Shown here: positions 1 through 5,801 of the stretch, piece by piece
Layout: each line of letters starts with the position of its first letter
Position numbering within the stretch: position 1 is the stretch's first letter
Assembly (NCBI GenBank): GCA_014377495.1
Contig: JACMPN010000573.1
Coordinates: forward strand, 1 to 10,536
Source of the DNA: Candidatus Sericytochromatia bacterium
Lineage (GTDB): Bacteria > Cyanobacteriota > Sericytochromatia > JACMPN01
DNA length: 10,536 bases
Direction of reading: 5' to 3'
Program-made: the position numbers and the translations under genes
Notes under the pieces: model-generated
Told to the model about the DNA's origin: nothing
What the model saw: only the letters and a program-made list of their open reading frames with translations
The model's database searches: none

Positions 1-155
1 ACGGCAATCTGGAACGCCACCGCACCCAACCCGCAGGTGCCTTGGCCCGTTGAACCCGTGAGCGGATCAGCGGGCAGGACCATGACCCGTGTGGTGGCGG
101 CTGCGGGCAAGCCCAATAGCACCGCTGAAACAACCGCCAACGACAAACCCTTCAC
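1..155 (-). CDS. Secreted protein of unknown function, N-terminal part only
   Basis: The gene runs off the left edge; only the first 51 codons are visible. It starts at a GTG (153-155), the first possible start after an in-frame TGA 24 bases upstream. An AAGGA ribosome-binding site lies 7 bases before the GTG and a TATACT -10 candidate 36 bases before it. The N-terminus is a typical signal peptide: MKG, then a hydrophobic stretch (LSLAVVSAVLLGLP) and a likely cleavage at AAA-TT around residue 20. The mature protein begins TTRVMVLPADPLTGS, a short beta-strand start. A V-x-VLP-like opening is seen in several periplasmic TolB/FlgO/CsgG-type proteins, but too little is present to assign a family. 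A plus-strand open frame over the same bases has no comparable support. Confidence 0.6.
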   Translation of the reverse strand, partial: MKGLSLAVVSAVLLGLPAAATTRVMVLPADPLTGSTGQGTCGLGAVAFQIA

Positions 156-190
156 AGGCGGATCCTTCGCTAAAGCTCACATGCGTGCCA

Positions 191-196
191 AGTATA
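191..196 (-). promoter_or_regulatory. Candidate -10 element for the secreted-protein gene at the left edge
   Basis: On the minus strand this reads GGC-TATACT, five of six matches to the sigma-70 -10 consensus. It lies 36 bases before the GTG start at 155, a normal promoter distance. I see no good -35 hexamer at 16-18 bp; a TTGCGC lies only 13 bp upstream. The GGC prefix recurs at other candidate -10 sites in the window. Confidence 0.4.
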
Positions 197-369
197 GCCA
201 CCGGCATCTGCGCAAAGGCGATGCCCTGCTGCGGGATGGCGAGATCGCCGCCAAGTCAGGCGGTCACCCTATAGGCAGAAATTACGCCCGCCCTGCCAAG
301 CCGTGAAAACGGACGTAGGTGGCCACTACCACCCAATCGCTGCCGGGGTCGATGACGCAGGGCCCGCCC

Positions 370-774
370 TCAGCCGGGCAGGTTCGTGAGGGCCTTTTCC
401 GTCATCCAGAACTCGCCGCCAAGGTCAGGATCGGTGGACCCGCTGAAGCGGATGCGCACGAGGCTCTCGGCCACGCCCGGCCCGAGCACGGCATGTTGCT
501 GTTCGAGCACCTCGACGTCCGCGCCGCCTTCGGTGACAAAAACCGCAGCCCCCTCAGCCGTCAGTTTCAACATCCTGGGCCAGGCTTTGGCCATGCCGCC
601 CGATTGCATCAGGCGACCGATCGCAATGGCGGTCTCGTAGTGCCGGATCAAAAAAACACCAGAGCCCAGACGGCATATCGTGCCAATCAGGTTTGGGTCG
701 CCCACGTTCTCGTTCCCCGCAGTTTCGCAATCACGCTGGTACCCTAACGCAACGCCGGGCGGATCGCCCGCCAC
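370..774 (-). CDS. Small hypothetical protein with a possible SH3-like C-terminal end
   Basis: I do not recognise this 134-residue protein. Its second half has strong third-position GC and alternating hydrophobic beta-strand character (AAVFVTEGGADVEVLEQ, then SLVRIRFSGS and EFWMTEKAL). This resembles the small SH3/Tudor-like barrels of bacterial envelope proteins, but that is inference from pattern only. There is no signal peptide or membrane segment, so it may be cytoplasmic. The start is uncertain: the GTG at 774 has a weak GGTGA upstream, whereas a GTG at 705 (giving 111 residues) has GGGGA about 8 bases upstream and may be the true one. The first 20 or so residues from 774 have less convincing codon use. 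It sits alone, divergent from the exported protein gene at 985. The 214 bases between its stop and the next minus-strand gene hold that gene's promoter candidate and nothing else I can support. Confidence 0.45.
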   Translation of the reverse strand: MAGDPPGVALGYQRDCETAGNENVGDPNLIGTICRLGSGVFLIRHYETAIAIGRLMQSGGMAKAWPRMLKLTAEGAAVFVTEGGADVEVLEQQHAVLGPGVAESLVRIRFSGSTDPDLGGEFWMTEKALTNLPG

Positions 775-918
775 AGAGTGTCACCGGATCCCACTGTACG
801 CAGACGGTCTCGCCCACGCCAACGGCCGGGATGTGGCTGACCTGCTGCCGCTGACCGCTGGGGCCAGCTGGCCGGCCCCACACAACGCCAGACTGGCCCA
901 AGAGGCTGAAAAATTGGC

Positions 919-924
919 TATGAT
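919..924 (+). promoter_or_regulatory. Candidate -10 element for the exported protein gene at 985
   Basis: TATGAT preceded by TTGGC, 61 bases before the TTG start at 985. It matches five of six positions of the -10 consensus, and GGCTATGAT nearly repeats at other starts in the window. No convincing -35 is present 16-18 bp upstream. The rest of 775-984 holds only a 12-bp perfect palindrome, GGCCAGCTGGCC (862-873), of unknown meaning. Confidence 0.35.
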
Positions 925-984
925 GCCCTCCAGCAATGGGACTCAAGTCCCTCATTCATGACCTTTTTTGGGGGAGCAATCACA

Positions 985-1629
985 TTGACCAGGCGTACTC
1001 TCATCATCCTCGGCTTGTTAGCCACGCTGCCGCTGACCGCCGGCAAGTCCAGCTGCTCGACGTCGACCACGGGTCTCGATGGTAAAACCACGACGACGAC
1101 GACGACCACCAACACCGGATCCGACGCGACCGCCAGCGTTGCCAACGCAGCCGCCACCAAGGTCAAACCCACTGCAGCGAAGCAGACAGGTCAGATCGTT
1201 ACCGGTGCCGGCTTCACGCTGGCCGTGCCGGCCAACTGGAAGGTTTTCGAAACGCCCGCCAAGGCGGGCCAATTCACCGGTCTTGTCGGCTACGGCATCG
1301 AGGCGAGCGCCGCGGCGAACAGCGGCGTCAACGTCATGAAGGGCACCATCCCCTACGTCAACACCGACACCGATCGCCGGTTGGTCTGGGACGCAGTTGC
1401 CGCCTCGAATAAAGCCGACTACGGCGCCGAAGGCGAATTTGGTGCGAACTATGAGAGCAACGACGGTTTCTACTACACCGCCAAGGACAAGACGGGCAAC
1501 GAGTTCCAAGGCTTCACCACCTTCATCCGCAAGGGGGAAAACCTGTACTTCATCGACGTTTACGGCGGCACGAAAACGATGAACGAAGAAGAAGCCTATG
1601 GCATCATCGGCAGCTTCGAACTCAAGTAA
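985..1629 (+). CDS. Exported PsbP/DcrB-like (DUF1795-type) protein
   Basis: Predicted 214-residue exported protein. I chose the TTG at 985 because GGGGGAG lies 8 bases upstream and translation then starts directly with a signal peptide (MTRR, then LIILGLLATLPLTAG). The in-frame ATG at 958 has no ribosome-binding site. A Cys follows shortly after (KSSC), but the context is not a proper lipobox, so I favour signal peptidase I or an atypical lipoprotein. Next comes a low-complexity Thr/Ser/Ala linker with eight consecutive Thr. From about residue 70 a compact domain begins with GAGFTLAVPANWKVFE and ends near the C-terminus with YFIDVYGGTKTM and GIIGSFELK. This 'amphipathic strand, P-x-x-W' opening and closing 'I-x-S-F' strand are typical of PsbP/DcrB/DUF1795-like folds, small periplasmic or surface proteins of mostly unknown role. 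It is a single-gene unit closed by a strong terminator. Confidence 0.85.
   Translation: MTRRTLIILGLLATLPLTAGKSSCSTSTTGLDGKTTTTTTTTNTGSDATASVANAAATKVKPTAAKQTGQIVTGAGFTLAVPANWKVFETPAKAGQFTGLVGYGIEASAAANSGVNVMKGTIPYVNTDTDRRLVWDAVAASNKADYGAEGEFGANYESNDGFYYTAKDKTGNEFQGFTTFIRKGENLYFIDVYGGTKTMNEEEAYGIIGSFELK
1087..1110 (+). repeat. ACG trinucleotide run encoding a Thr tract
   Basis: Eight Thr codons in a row, five of them identical ACG, inside the linker between the signal peptide and the folded domain of the exported protein. Slippage here would change the linker length by whole codons without breaking the frame. Confidence 0.8.
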
Positions 1630-1657
1630 CGCCTCATTCACCTTGTCTGACGGCATC

Positions 1658-1698
1658 GGCCTGAGCAGTCCCAGATTGGGGCGGCTCAGGCCTTTTTT
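1658..1698 (+). terminator. Intrinsic terminator of the exported protein gene
   Basis: A perfect 9-bp stem, GGCCTGAGC (1658-1666) with GCTCAGGCC (1684-1692), with further C/G pairing possible inside the loop, followed at once by six T (1693-1698). It starts 29 bases after the TAA at 1629. On the opposite strand the hairpin is not followed by T, so it should act only on plus-strand transcription and does not serve the convergent gene ending at 1785. Confidence 0.92.
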
Positions 1699-1784
1699 CG
1701 CCCGATCGACGTGGACAGATGATCCTACGGGGACTACGTCGGCAGGATCTCCATCAAGCTCCATGGCCTAACTGACCCGGATGC

Positions 1785-2756
1785 CTAGTCGCACCCTTGC
1801 CGGTGCTCACCTGCCAACAGTGTGGCGGCGTTGGCCTTTTCGAGTGCCGTCAGGCGACTGTCGGTGTAACCGGGGACGACCCGATACCAGGGCTGGCGCT
1901 GGAAATAGGCCCGCACCTCCGGTGACTGGAACTCCCGGCCATGGCGGGCATAGATTTCATTGCGTGTCTGCCAGAGTTGGTCGCAGCTCAGATTGACGGT
2001 ATCTGCAGTGGTCAATCGCCGGTGATTCATCACGTAGGGCTCGTGCGTGAGCCAGATGGTCACTTTCTCCTGGGCCTGCCAGTTTTGGCGATGAAACACC
2101 AGTGAGTTGCCGCTCCGGGTCATGGGGGTCGTCGCCCGACCCTGGCCGAAATGCACCACGAAGTCGGGCGGGACGTGCAGATTGGCGGTCAGCAGACTGT
2201 CGTCCACCGTGCCCTGCCAGTTTCCGCCCGTGAAGTTGTACTCCGCAATGAGCGCACTGTCGCTGAAGGGCCGCGAAGGGACCGATCCCCCCGTCGGGGC
2301 GCGGTATTGCACCCGGATCCGGTGGTTCTGGTGCGCACCAAAGGCGACCTCCTTCACCCAGTAGGCTTGGTATCCGTCAACGTCGGGGTTGCCCGGCACC
2401 TGCTGGCGCGTGGCGGCAACGGCCTTGCCGTCCACCCAGGTGCGAAACCCGGAAAAGGCCGAGATTCCGCCATTGGCAGGGTAGCCACTCTCCGGGAAAC
2501 CCATTTTGACCGCCGTGGCCGGACCGTCATTGGCAAACGAAAAGTCGACGGTCACGTCGTAGTACGTGGGATAGACCTCCATGGTGACGGTTTCCCGCAC
2601 CATGCGAATCTGCCGGTTTTCGCCGGACATCGCCCGGACACGCCCACCGACGCCCTCCACCTCCGTGTCATTGGCCAAGGCCGGGAGCGGCACCGCCAGC
2701 AATGCCGCACTCAGCACGAAGCCCCAGCCAGCGGCCACCGGACCCAATCCACGCAT
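1785..2756 (-). CDS. Secreted protein with DUF4424-like body and C-terminal YARHG domain
   Basis: Predicted 323-residue exported protein. The ATG at 2756 has a strong GGAGGA ribosome-binding site 5 bases upstream and begins a clear signal peptide (MRGLGP, then GFVLSAALLAVPLPALA, cleavage near residue 28). A longer frame to 2831 would run through the likely promoter. Residues about 45-255 form a beta-rich region (VTMEVYPTYYDVTVDFSF, then KMGFPE and WVDGKAV) resembling DUF4424-type extracellular proteins; this match is by pattern only. The last 67 residues are a YARHG domain: LSCDQLWQTRNEIYARHG, with the YARHG motif at 269-273, then F-x-S and the QPWY motif near residue 290. YARHG domains are extracellular and probably bind cell-wall or other ligands; their exact function is unknown. 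Cys258 and Cys322 bracket the domain and could form a disulfide. It is separated by 198 bp from the upstream oxygenase gene and has its own promoter candidate. Confidence 0.9.
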   Translation of the reverse strand: MRGLGPVAAGWGFVLSAALLAVPLPALANDTEVEGVGGRVRAMSGENRQIRMVRETVTMEVYPTYYDVTVDFSFANDGPATAVKMGFPESGYPANGGISAFSGFRTWVDGKAVAATRQQVPGNPDVDGYQAYWVKEVAFGAHQNHRIRVQYRAPTGGSVPSRPFSDSALIAEYNFTGGNWQGTVDDSLLTANLHVPPDFVVHFGQGRATTPMTRSGNSLVFHRQNWQAQEKVTIWLTHEPYVMNHRRLTTADTVNLSCDQLWQTRNEIYARHGREFQSPEVRAYFQRQPWYRVVPGYTDSRLTALEKANAATLLAGEHRQGCD

Positions 2757-2820
2757 GATTCCTCCTGCTTTGACGCCGTCACCCACCTGAAGCCCCAGGC
2801 AGCCGCCTCTGATCAGGTCA

Positions 2821-2826
2821 ATCGTA
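2821..2826 (-). promoter_or_regulatory. Candidate -10 element for the YARHG protein gene
   Basis: On the minus strand it reads TTGGC-TACGAT, 65 bases before the ATG at 2756, and is almost identical to the TTGGC-TATGAT ahead of the gene at 985. No clear -35. Further upstream, 2892-2898 and 2909-2915 form a 7-bp inverted repeat (AACGCCG/CGGCGTT, 10-base loop). It could end the oxygenase transcript but has no T run in that direction. Confidence 0.35.
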
Positions 2827-2954
2827 GCCAACTTGCCACACCGTTAGAGGGCGGTCTGCAGAGCGATGCGGCCATCGGCGTGGTGGGGGTGAACGCCGTG
2901 ACGCCGGGCGGCGTTACGGGATAAAAACGGCCAAGTAGCCTCCGACAGTCAATC

Positions 2955-3926
2955 TTACCGATGCACCCAACCGTTGACCGTGAAGCGGCTGTCGGCAAAG
3001 GCGCCGCTGAGGCTCTCAACCGGCAGCACTTCATGCAGAAAGCAGGCTGGAAATAGGATGAGGCGGTTCGGTTCAGGCTCGATGAGGCGAAACGTCTCAG
3101 CCTGACGCCAAATGCCCTCGACGCATCGGTAATCGTAAAGCTTGAGTTGGCCACCCGAAAACGGTCGGGGACTGCGGCTCAGGTAGTAGACGAACGTCAC
3201 AATGCGGGTATCGGTTTCCACGCTGTCGCTGACGTCCCGGTGCGTGCGGTAAAAAGCGCCGTCGCCGTGGACCGTCATTTGGACTTCGAGCCCGGACACC
3301 CGTTCATGCATGCCAAATTGGTCCATCGCCCACTTGATCTCGGGGCGGATCCAGGCCCGCCAGTCGTCCTCAAGGGCGGCAGCGTCCGCCAGGATGCGGC
3401 TTTGGCGCAAACCGGCCAGTCCCGCGTCCGTGGTCCCGGCGGCAACGAAGTCGGGTTCCCGCTGGCTGAGCCTGGCCAAGGTCTCGGCCAGGATCTCGGC
3501 TGGCGCAAAGTCGTCTTTGATGTATGTGGGTGCCGTGAGTTGGTGATGAGCCCCTTGGAGGCAGCGCATCCCGGGCAAGGGAAGGGCGATGATCCGAGAC
3601 GTGGGCGAGTTTGGATTGGCCGGCGTTTCAATGCCCCGGCTCAGGCGCCACAAACGGCGACCATCGGCCTGACGCAGGGGCGTGGCCAGGTACGGACCAG
3701 TTGCAATCGTCCGGTCGTCCTCGTCCAGTCGCTTCGTTGGTGGCAGGCGCCAAAAGATCTGCAAATCCGCATCGCTGATCAAACGTCCTGAACGGACCGC
3801 TTTTTCAATGGCTGGCAGGGGGTCGGACAATGGCGCTCTGGCTCCCACGTATGGCGATACTCGGGGCTTCCGCAGGTGCGTTCCCACGCCCGGCAATTCA
3901 GTGTTGCCGCAACTGGGTGACCGCAT
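2955..3926 (-). CDS. 2-oxoglutarate/Fe(II)-dependent dioxygenase (prolyl 4-hydroxylase-like fold)
   Basis: Predicted cytoplasmic 323-residue enzyme. The C-terminal half carries the full metal and cosubstrate set of the 2OG-Fe(II) oxygenase superfamily. H229-R-D231 (FYRTHRDVSD) gives the proximal His and Asp, H298 (FLHEVLPV) the distal His, and R314 in SRFTVNGW is the likely 2-oxoglutarate-binding Arg. FSGGQLKLYD and RLILFPA are typical core strands. Such enzymes oxidise a substrate by coupling O2 and 2-oxoglutarate decarboxylation; the substrate cannot be inferred here. The N-terminal 150 or so residues (DADLQIFWRLPPTKR and onward) are not recognised and may select the substrate. The ATG at 3926 has only a weak AGG upstream, and GTG codons a little inside are possible starts. 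It lies 49 bases downstream of the lipoprotein gene and is probably co-transcribed with it. Confidence 0.88.
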   Translation of the reverse strand: MRSPSCGNTELPGVGTHLRKPRVSPYVGARAPLSDPLPAIEKAVRSGRLISDADLQIFWRLPPTKRLDEDDRTIATGPYLATPLRQADGRRLWRLSRGIETPANPNSPTSRIIALPLPGMRCLQGAHHQLTAPTYIKDDFAPAEILAETLARLSQREPDFVAAGTTDAGLAGLRQSRILADAAALEDDWRAWIRPEIKWAMDQFGMHERVSGLEVQMTVHGDGAFYRTHRDVSDSVETDTRIVTFVYYLSRSPRPFSGGQLKLYDYRCVEGIWRQAETFRLIEPEPNRLILFPACFLHEVLPVESLSGAFADSRFTVNGWVHR

Positions 3927-3975
3927 CGTAGCGCCTGCGCCCGAGCAGTGGGCCCAGCTGCGTCAAGGACAGCGC

Positions 3976-4830
3976 TTAGAAGTTCCAATGCTCCGGCGGC
4001 AAAGCGATGTTGTACGCCTGTTGAGAGTAATGGCTGCGGGAAACGACCGTGTCGCCGACGTAAAACTCTCGCACCAACATCGACTGGTGATCTAGCGAGA
4101 CGCCGATGTGTTCCTTCGTAATCCCGGGAACAACCTCCGGCGTCACGAGTTCCAGGACGTCGACTTGCTGTTCGCCGAACATCGCCTGGCCCACGTAGCG
4201 AATGGGTGCCTTGTCGGCGAGGAGGGCCTTGAAGAAGCGGGCAACGGAGACATCCGCCAAGGTCCAACCGCGCAGCGACTTTAGCCGTGAGTCGGCAATC
4301 GGCATCGTCAATTTCAGCGGAAACCCGAAGAATTTGGTCTGGATCCGACAGGTGGTGTCCCCATTCCAGAGCACCTGGGTGCCGACCGTGGCGCCATCGC
4401 TGCCCTTGAGGATCTTGGCCCACATCCGGTCCGGTTTAGCGATTTCGGCATCCACCTCTTGGGTCCGCTCGGTCTTGCCGTCCGTCTCCCAGCTCGTGAC
4501 GCGTGATTGCATCGTTTGCGTCTCAGACCACAGGTGCCGCAGGCCGTCCAGAATCGGTGTCAGCGGTGAGGGCGTCACGGCAGCCACCGGCGGCGGGATC
4601 GGTGACTGCCGTGACGTGGCCCGAGTGCCGGTACCCACGGCGCCAGTCCCGACAACCGCGGCCCTGGGTTTGTGCGGCGCCCGGGGGACCGGCGTGGCCA
4701 CCGGGGTGATGACGGCCGGTGTGGCAGGCGATGGGCTGCAACTGGCAGACGGCACGCCAGGGGCACCGCAGCTCGCAAGCAGCAGTGACGTGGCAATCAG
4801 AAACCGGCTGTTGGGCAAAGTGCCTCGCAT
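3976..4830 (-). CDS. Lipoprotein with LolA/LppX-like (DUF1571-like) domain
   Basis: Predicted 284-residue lipoprotein. The N-terminus is a signal with a canonical lipobox: MRGTLPNSRFLIATSLLLAS-C, with Cys21 the lipidated residue. Residues about 22-85 are a disordered Pro/Ala/Ser/Thr/Val-rich spacer. The rest (WSETQTMQSRVTSWETDG, then MWAKILKG, LWNGDTTCRI and FGFPLKLTMPI, ending LPPEHWNF) has the long-helix-plus-beta-sheet pattern of LolA/LppX-type lipid-carrier folds, especially the DUF1571-like branch. That suggests, without proving, a role in handling a hydrophobic molecule or sensing the envelope. I use the ATG at 4830; a GTG two codons earlier (4836) would add two residues, and neither has a clear ribosome-binding site. 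It is the first gene of a probable two-gene unit with the 2OG oxygenase. Confidence 0.85.
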   Translation of the reverse strand: MRGTLPNSRFLIATSLLLASCGAPGVPSASCSPSPATPAVITPVATPVPRAPHKPRAAVVGTGAVGTGTRATSRQSPIPPPVAAVTPSPLTPILDGLRHLWSETQTMQSRVTSWETDGKTERTQEVDAEIAKPDRMWAKILKGSDGATVGTQVLWNGDTTCRIQTKFFGFPLKLTMPIADSRLKSLRGWTLADVSVARFFKALLADKAPIRYVGQAMFGEQQVDVLELVTPEVVPGITKEHIGVSLDHQSMLVREFYVGDTVVSRSHYSQQAYNIALPPEHWNF

Positions 4831-4874
4831 CGCCACGGGGTTCGGCTCAGTGAGTAAGATAGGGTTAAGGACAG

Positions 4875-4901
4875 GTTATAATTTACCATAACAATTGGCA
4901 A
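4875..4901 (-). promoter_or_regulatory. Candidate promoter of the lipoprotein/oxygenase unit
   Basis: On the minus strand, TTGCCA (4896-4901) and TATAAC (4875-4880) are separated by 15 bp in a locally AT-rich patch, 45 bases before the ATG at 4830. The hexamers are good but the spacer is short. A tandem 7-mer, CAATTGG twice (4892-4905), overlaps the -35 and could be a repressor or activator site. The plus strand reads TATAAT at 4877-4882 but without a matching -35. Confidence 0.4.
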
Positions 4902-4923
4902 TTGGCGAGGAGCGCTCACATAC

Positions 4924-4947
4924 CGAGGCAGGTCCTGACCTCGTTTT
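4924..4947 (+). other. Imperfect hairpin followed by four T
   Basis: CGAGG-CAG pairs with CTG-A-CCTCG with one bulged A and a 3-base loop, followed by TTTT. It lies in the 277-base divergent gap between the lipoprotein and repeat-protein genes. It resembles a weak terminator or a leader hairpin for plus-strand transcription. Nothing else in 4948-5107 is convincing beyond an isolated TATTCT at 5021-5026. Confidence 0.3.
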
Positions 4948-5107
4948 GTGGGCGGGCCAAGTGCCGGGCGACTCCAAAGAATACTTGGTCCAGGCCTGCA
5001 GGTTTAGGGCAATCCTGCGGTATTCTGTGGTTTCGAGGCGCTCAAGCACTTGTCTTTCCGCGCCGCATTATCGATCGTCGCATCGACGCTCTAAAAGAGA
5101 GACCACT

Positions 5108-5554
5108 GTGAACACCAAGCAACTCACCAAAACCATGGCCGCCCTGCTCATCGCCCTGAGCGTCGCGCCCGCCGCTCTCGCCGCGGACCTGCACACGACC
5201 AGTTCGGCGAAGCCGTCTGCCGCCGCTTCCACCAAGCCCGCTGCGGCGAAGCCGTCTGCTGCCGCTTCCACCAAGCCCGCTGCGGCGAAGCCGTCTGCTG
5301 CCGCTTCCACTAAGCCCGCTGTGACGAAGCCGTCTGCGGCTCCTTCCAACAAGCCCGCCGCCGCCAAGCCCGCCGCCAAGCCCGCCGCCGCCTCCAAGGG
5401 TGCGCCCATGGTGAACAGCAATGTTCAGGTCAAGTGGGATGGCCACTGGTACGCCGGCACGGTCAAGCAAGTCAAAAATGGCCTGGTTTTGGTCAAGTGG
5501 ACGCGCAACAACACCACTGGTTGGGTGAATGCCGCCCACGTGCGGGTGAAGTAA
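5108..5554 (+). CDS. Small secreted Lys/Ala/Pro-repeat protein with SH3/Tudor-like C-terminus
   Basis: Predicted 148-residue exported protein. The GTG at 5108 is preceded by an AGAGAG ribosome-binding site and begins a classic signal peptide (MNTKQLTKTMAALLIALSVA, cleavage near AALA-AD, residue 25). An upstream extension of the frame has no such features. Residues 35-86 are four 13-residue repeats of the form KPSAAASTKPAAA, followed by a looser KPAAKPAAAS run, giving a very basic, extended, Pro-rich stalk. Residues about 101-148 form a small barrel: VQVKWDGHWYAGTVKQVKN, then VLVKWTRN and TTGWVNAAHVRVK. This has the 'W-x-x-x-WY-x-G-x-V' pattern of SH3, Tudor or agenet-type modules. A cationic stalk plus an SH3-like module suggests binding to the cell wall or another polyanion. 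The stalk alone resembles histone H1-like Ala/Lys proteins, but the signal peptide argues for export. It stands alone, 247 bp before the AAA+ gene. Confidence 0.85.
   Translation: MNTKQLTKTMAALLIALSVAPAALAADLHTTSSAKPSAAASTKPAAAKPSAAASTKPAAAKPSAAASTKPAVTKPSAAPSNKPAAAKPAAKPAAASKGAPMVNSNVQVKWDGHWYAGTVKQVKNGLVLVKWTRNNTTGWVNAAHVRVK
5210..5365 (+). repeat. Four 39-bp tandem repeats (13-residue units)
   Basis: Units start at 5210, 5249, 5288 and 5327. The first three are nearly identical at the DNA level and the fourth has diverged. Each encodes KPSAAASTKPAAA or a close variant. The high nucleotide identity points to recent duplication or ongoing copy-number change. Confidence 0.9.
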
Positions 5555-5602
5555 CAACTGCCTGAATTGTCGTTGCTGACAGGACCGGGGACGCCGTTTT
5601 AA

Positions 5603-5640
5603 GCCCAGTGCTTGGGCCAAGTCCCCCGGCCAGTTGCCGG
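5603..5640 (+). other. Two short perfect hairpins after the repeat-protein gene
   Basis: GCCCA/TGGGC (5603-5607 with 5613-5617, 5-base loop) and CCGGC/GCCGG (5626-5630 with 5636-5640, 5-base loop). Neither is followed by a T run. With the larger hairpin at 5681 they make this 247-base gap unusually structured. Confidence 0.4.
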
Positions 5641-5680
5641 ATCGCCCACCCGGTCACCGCGACAGTTGCAACGACACAGC

Positions 5681-5720
5681 TTGCCAGAGGCCTCTAGTTT
5701 GCACTAGGGGCCTTTGGCAA
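5681..5720 (+). other. 18-bp hairpin with UUGC tetraloop ahead of the AAA+ gene
   Basis: Bases 5681-5698 pair with 5703-5720 along all 18 positions, with two G-U wobbles (5687 with 5714, 5693 with 5708) and loop TTGC. On the opposite strand both wobbles become A-C mismatches, so the structure is better as plus-strand RNA. The 9-mers TTGCAACGA (5666-5674) and TTGTAACGA (5721-5729) flank it. No T run follows, so it is not a standard intrinsic terminator. It ends 81 bases before the ATG at 5802. Confidence 0.7.
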
Positions 5721-5801
5721 TTGTAACGAAGCCAGGAGAGTGGTCGCCCACCGAGTGACGGTGTCGCCGGCACCCGATCCACCGCCGCAGGAAGGACACC
5801 G

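Noticed and set aside
37..306. Plus-strand open frame at the left edge
   Set aside because: No ribosome-binding site or domain, and it overlaps the better-supported minus-strand secreted protein.
862..873. Palindrome GGCCAGCTGGCC
   Set aside because: Perfect but short and all-GC rich, with no partner site; expected by chance in high-GC DNA.
731..955. Minus-strand open frame of 74 codons upstream of the gene at 370-774
   Set aside because: A stretch GVGETVCVQWDP looks SH3-like, and a frameshifted longer gene is conceivable, but there is no ribosome-binding site and the N-terminal half is unconvincing.
1018..1764. Minus-strand open frame opposite the exported protein gene
   Set aside because: It crosses the intrinsic terminator and its product is an antisense artefact with poly-Arg where the Thr tract lies.
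2151..2924. Plus-strand open frame over the YARHG protein gene
   Set aside because: Antisense to a gene with signal peptide, ribosome-binding site and YARHG domain.
5603..5720. Riboswitch or classical terminator reading of the three hairpins
   Set aside because: No T run follows any of them and no known aptamer core is recognisable, so I list the structures without assigning such a function.
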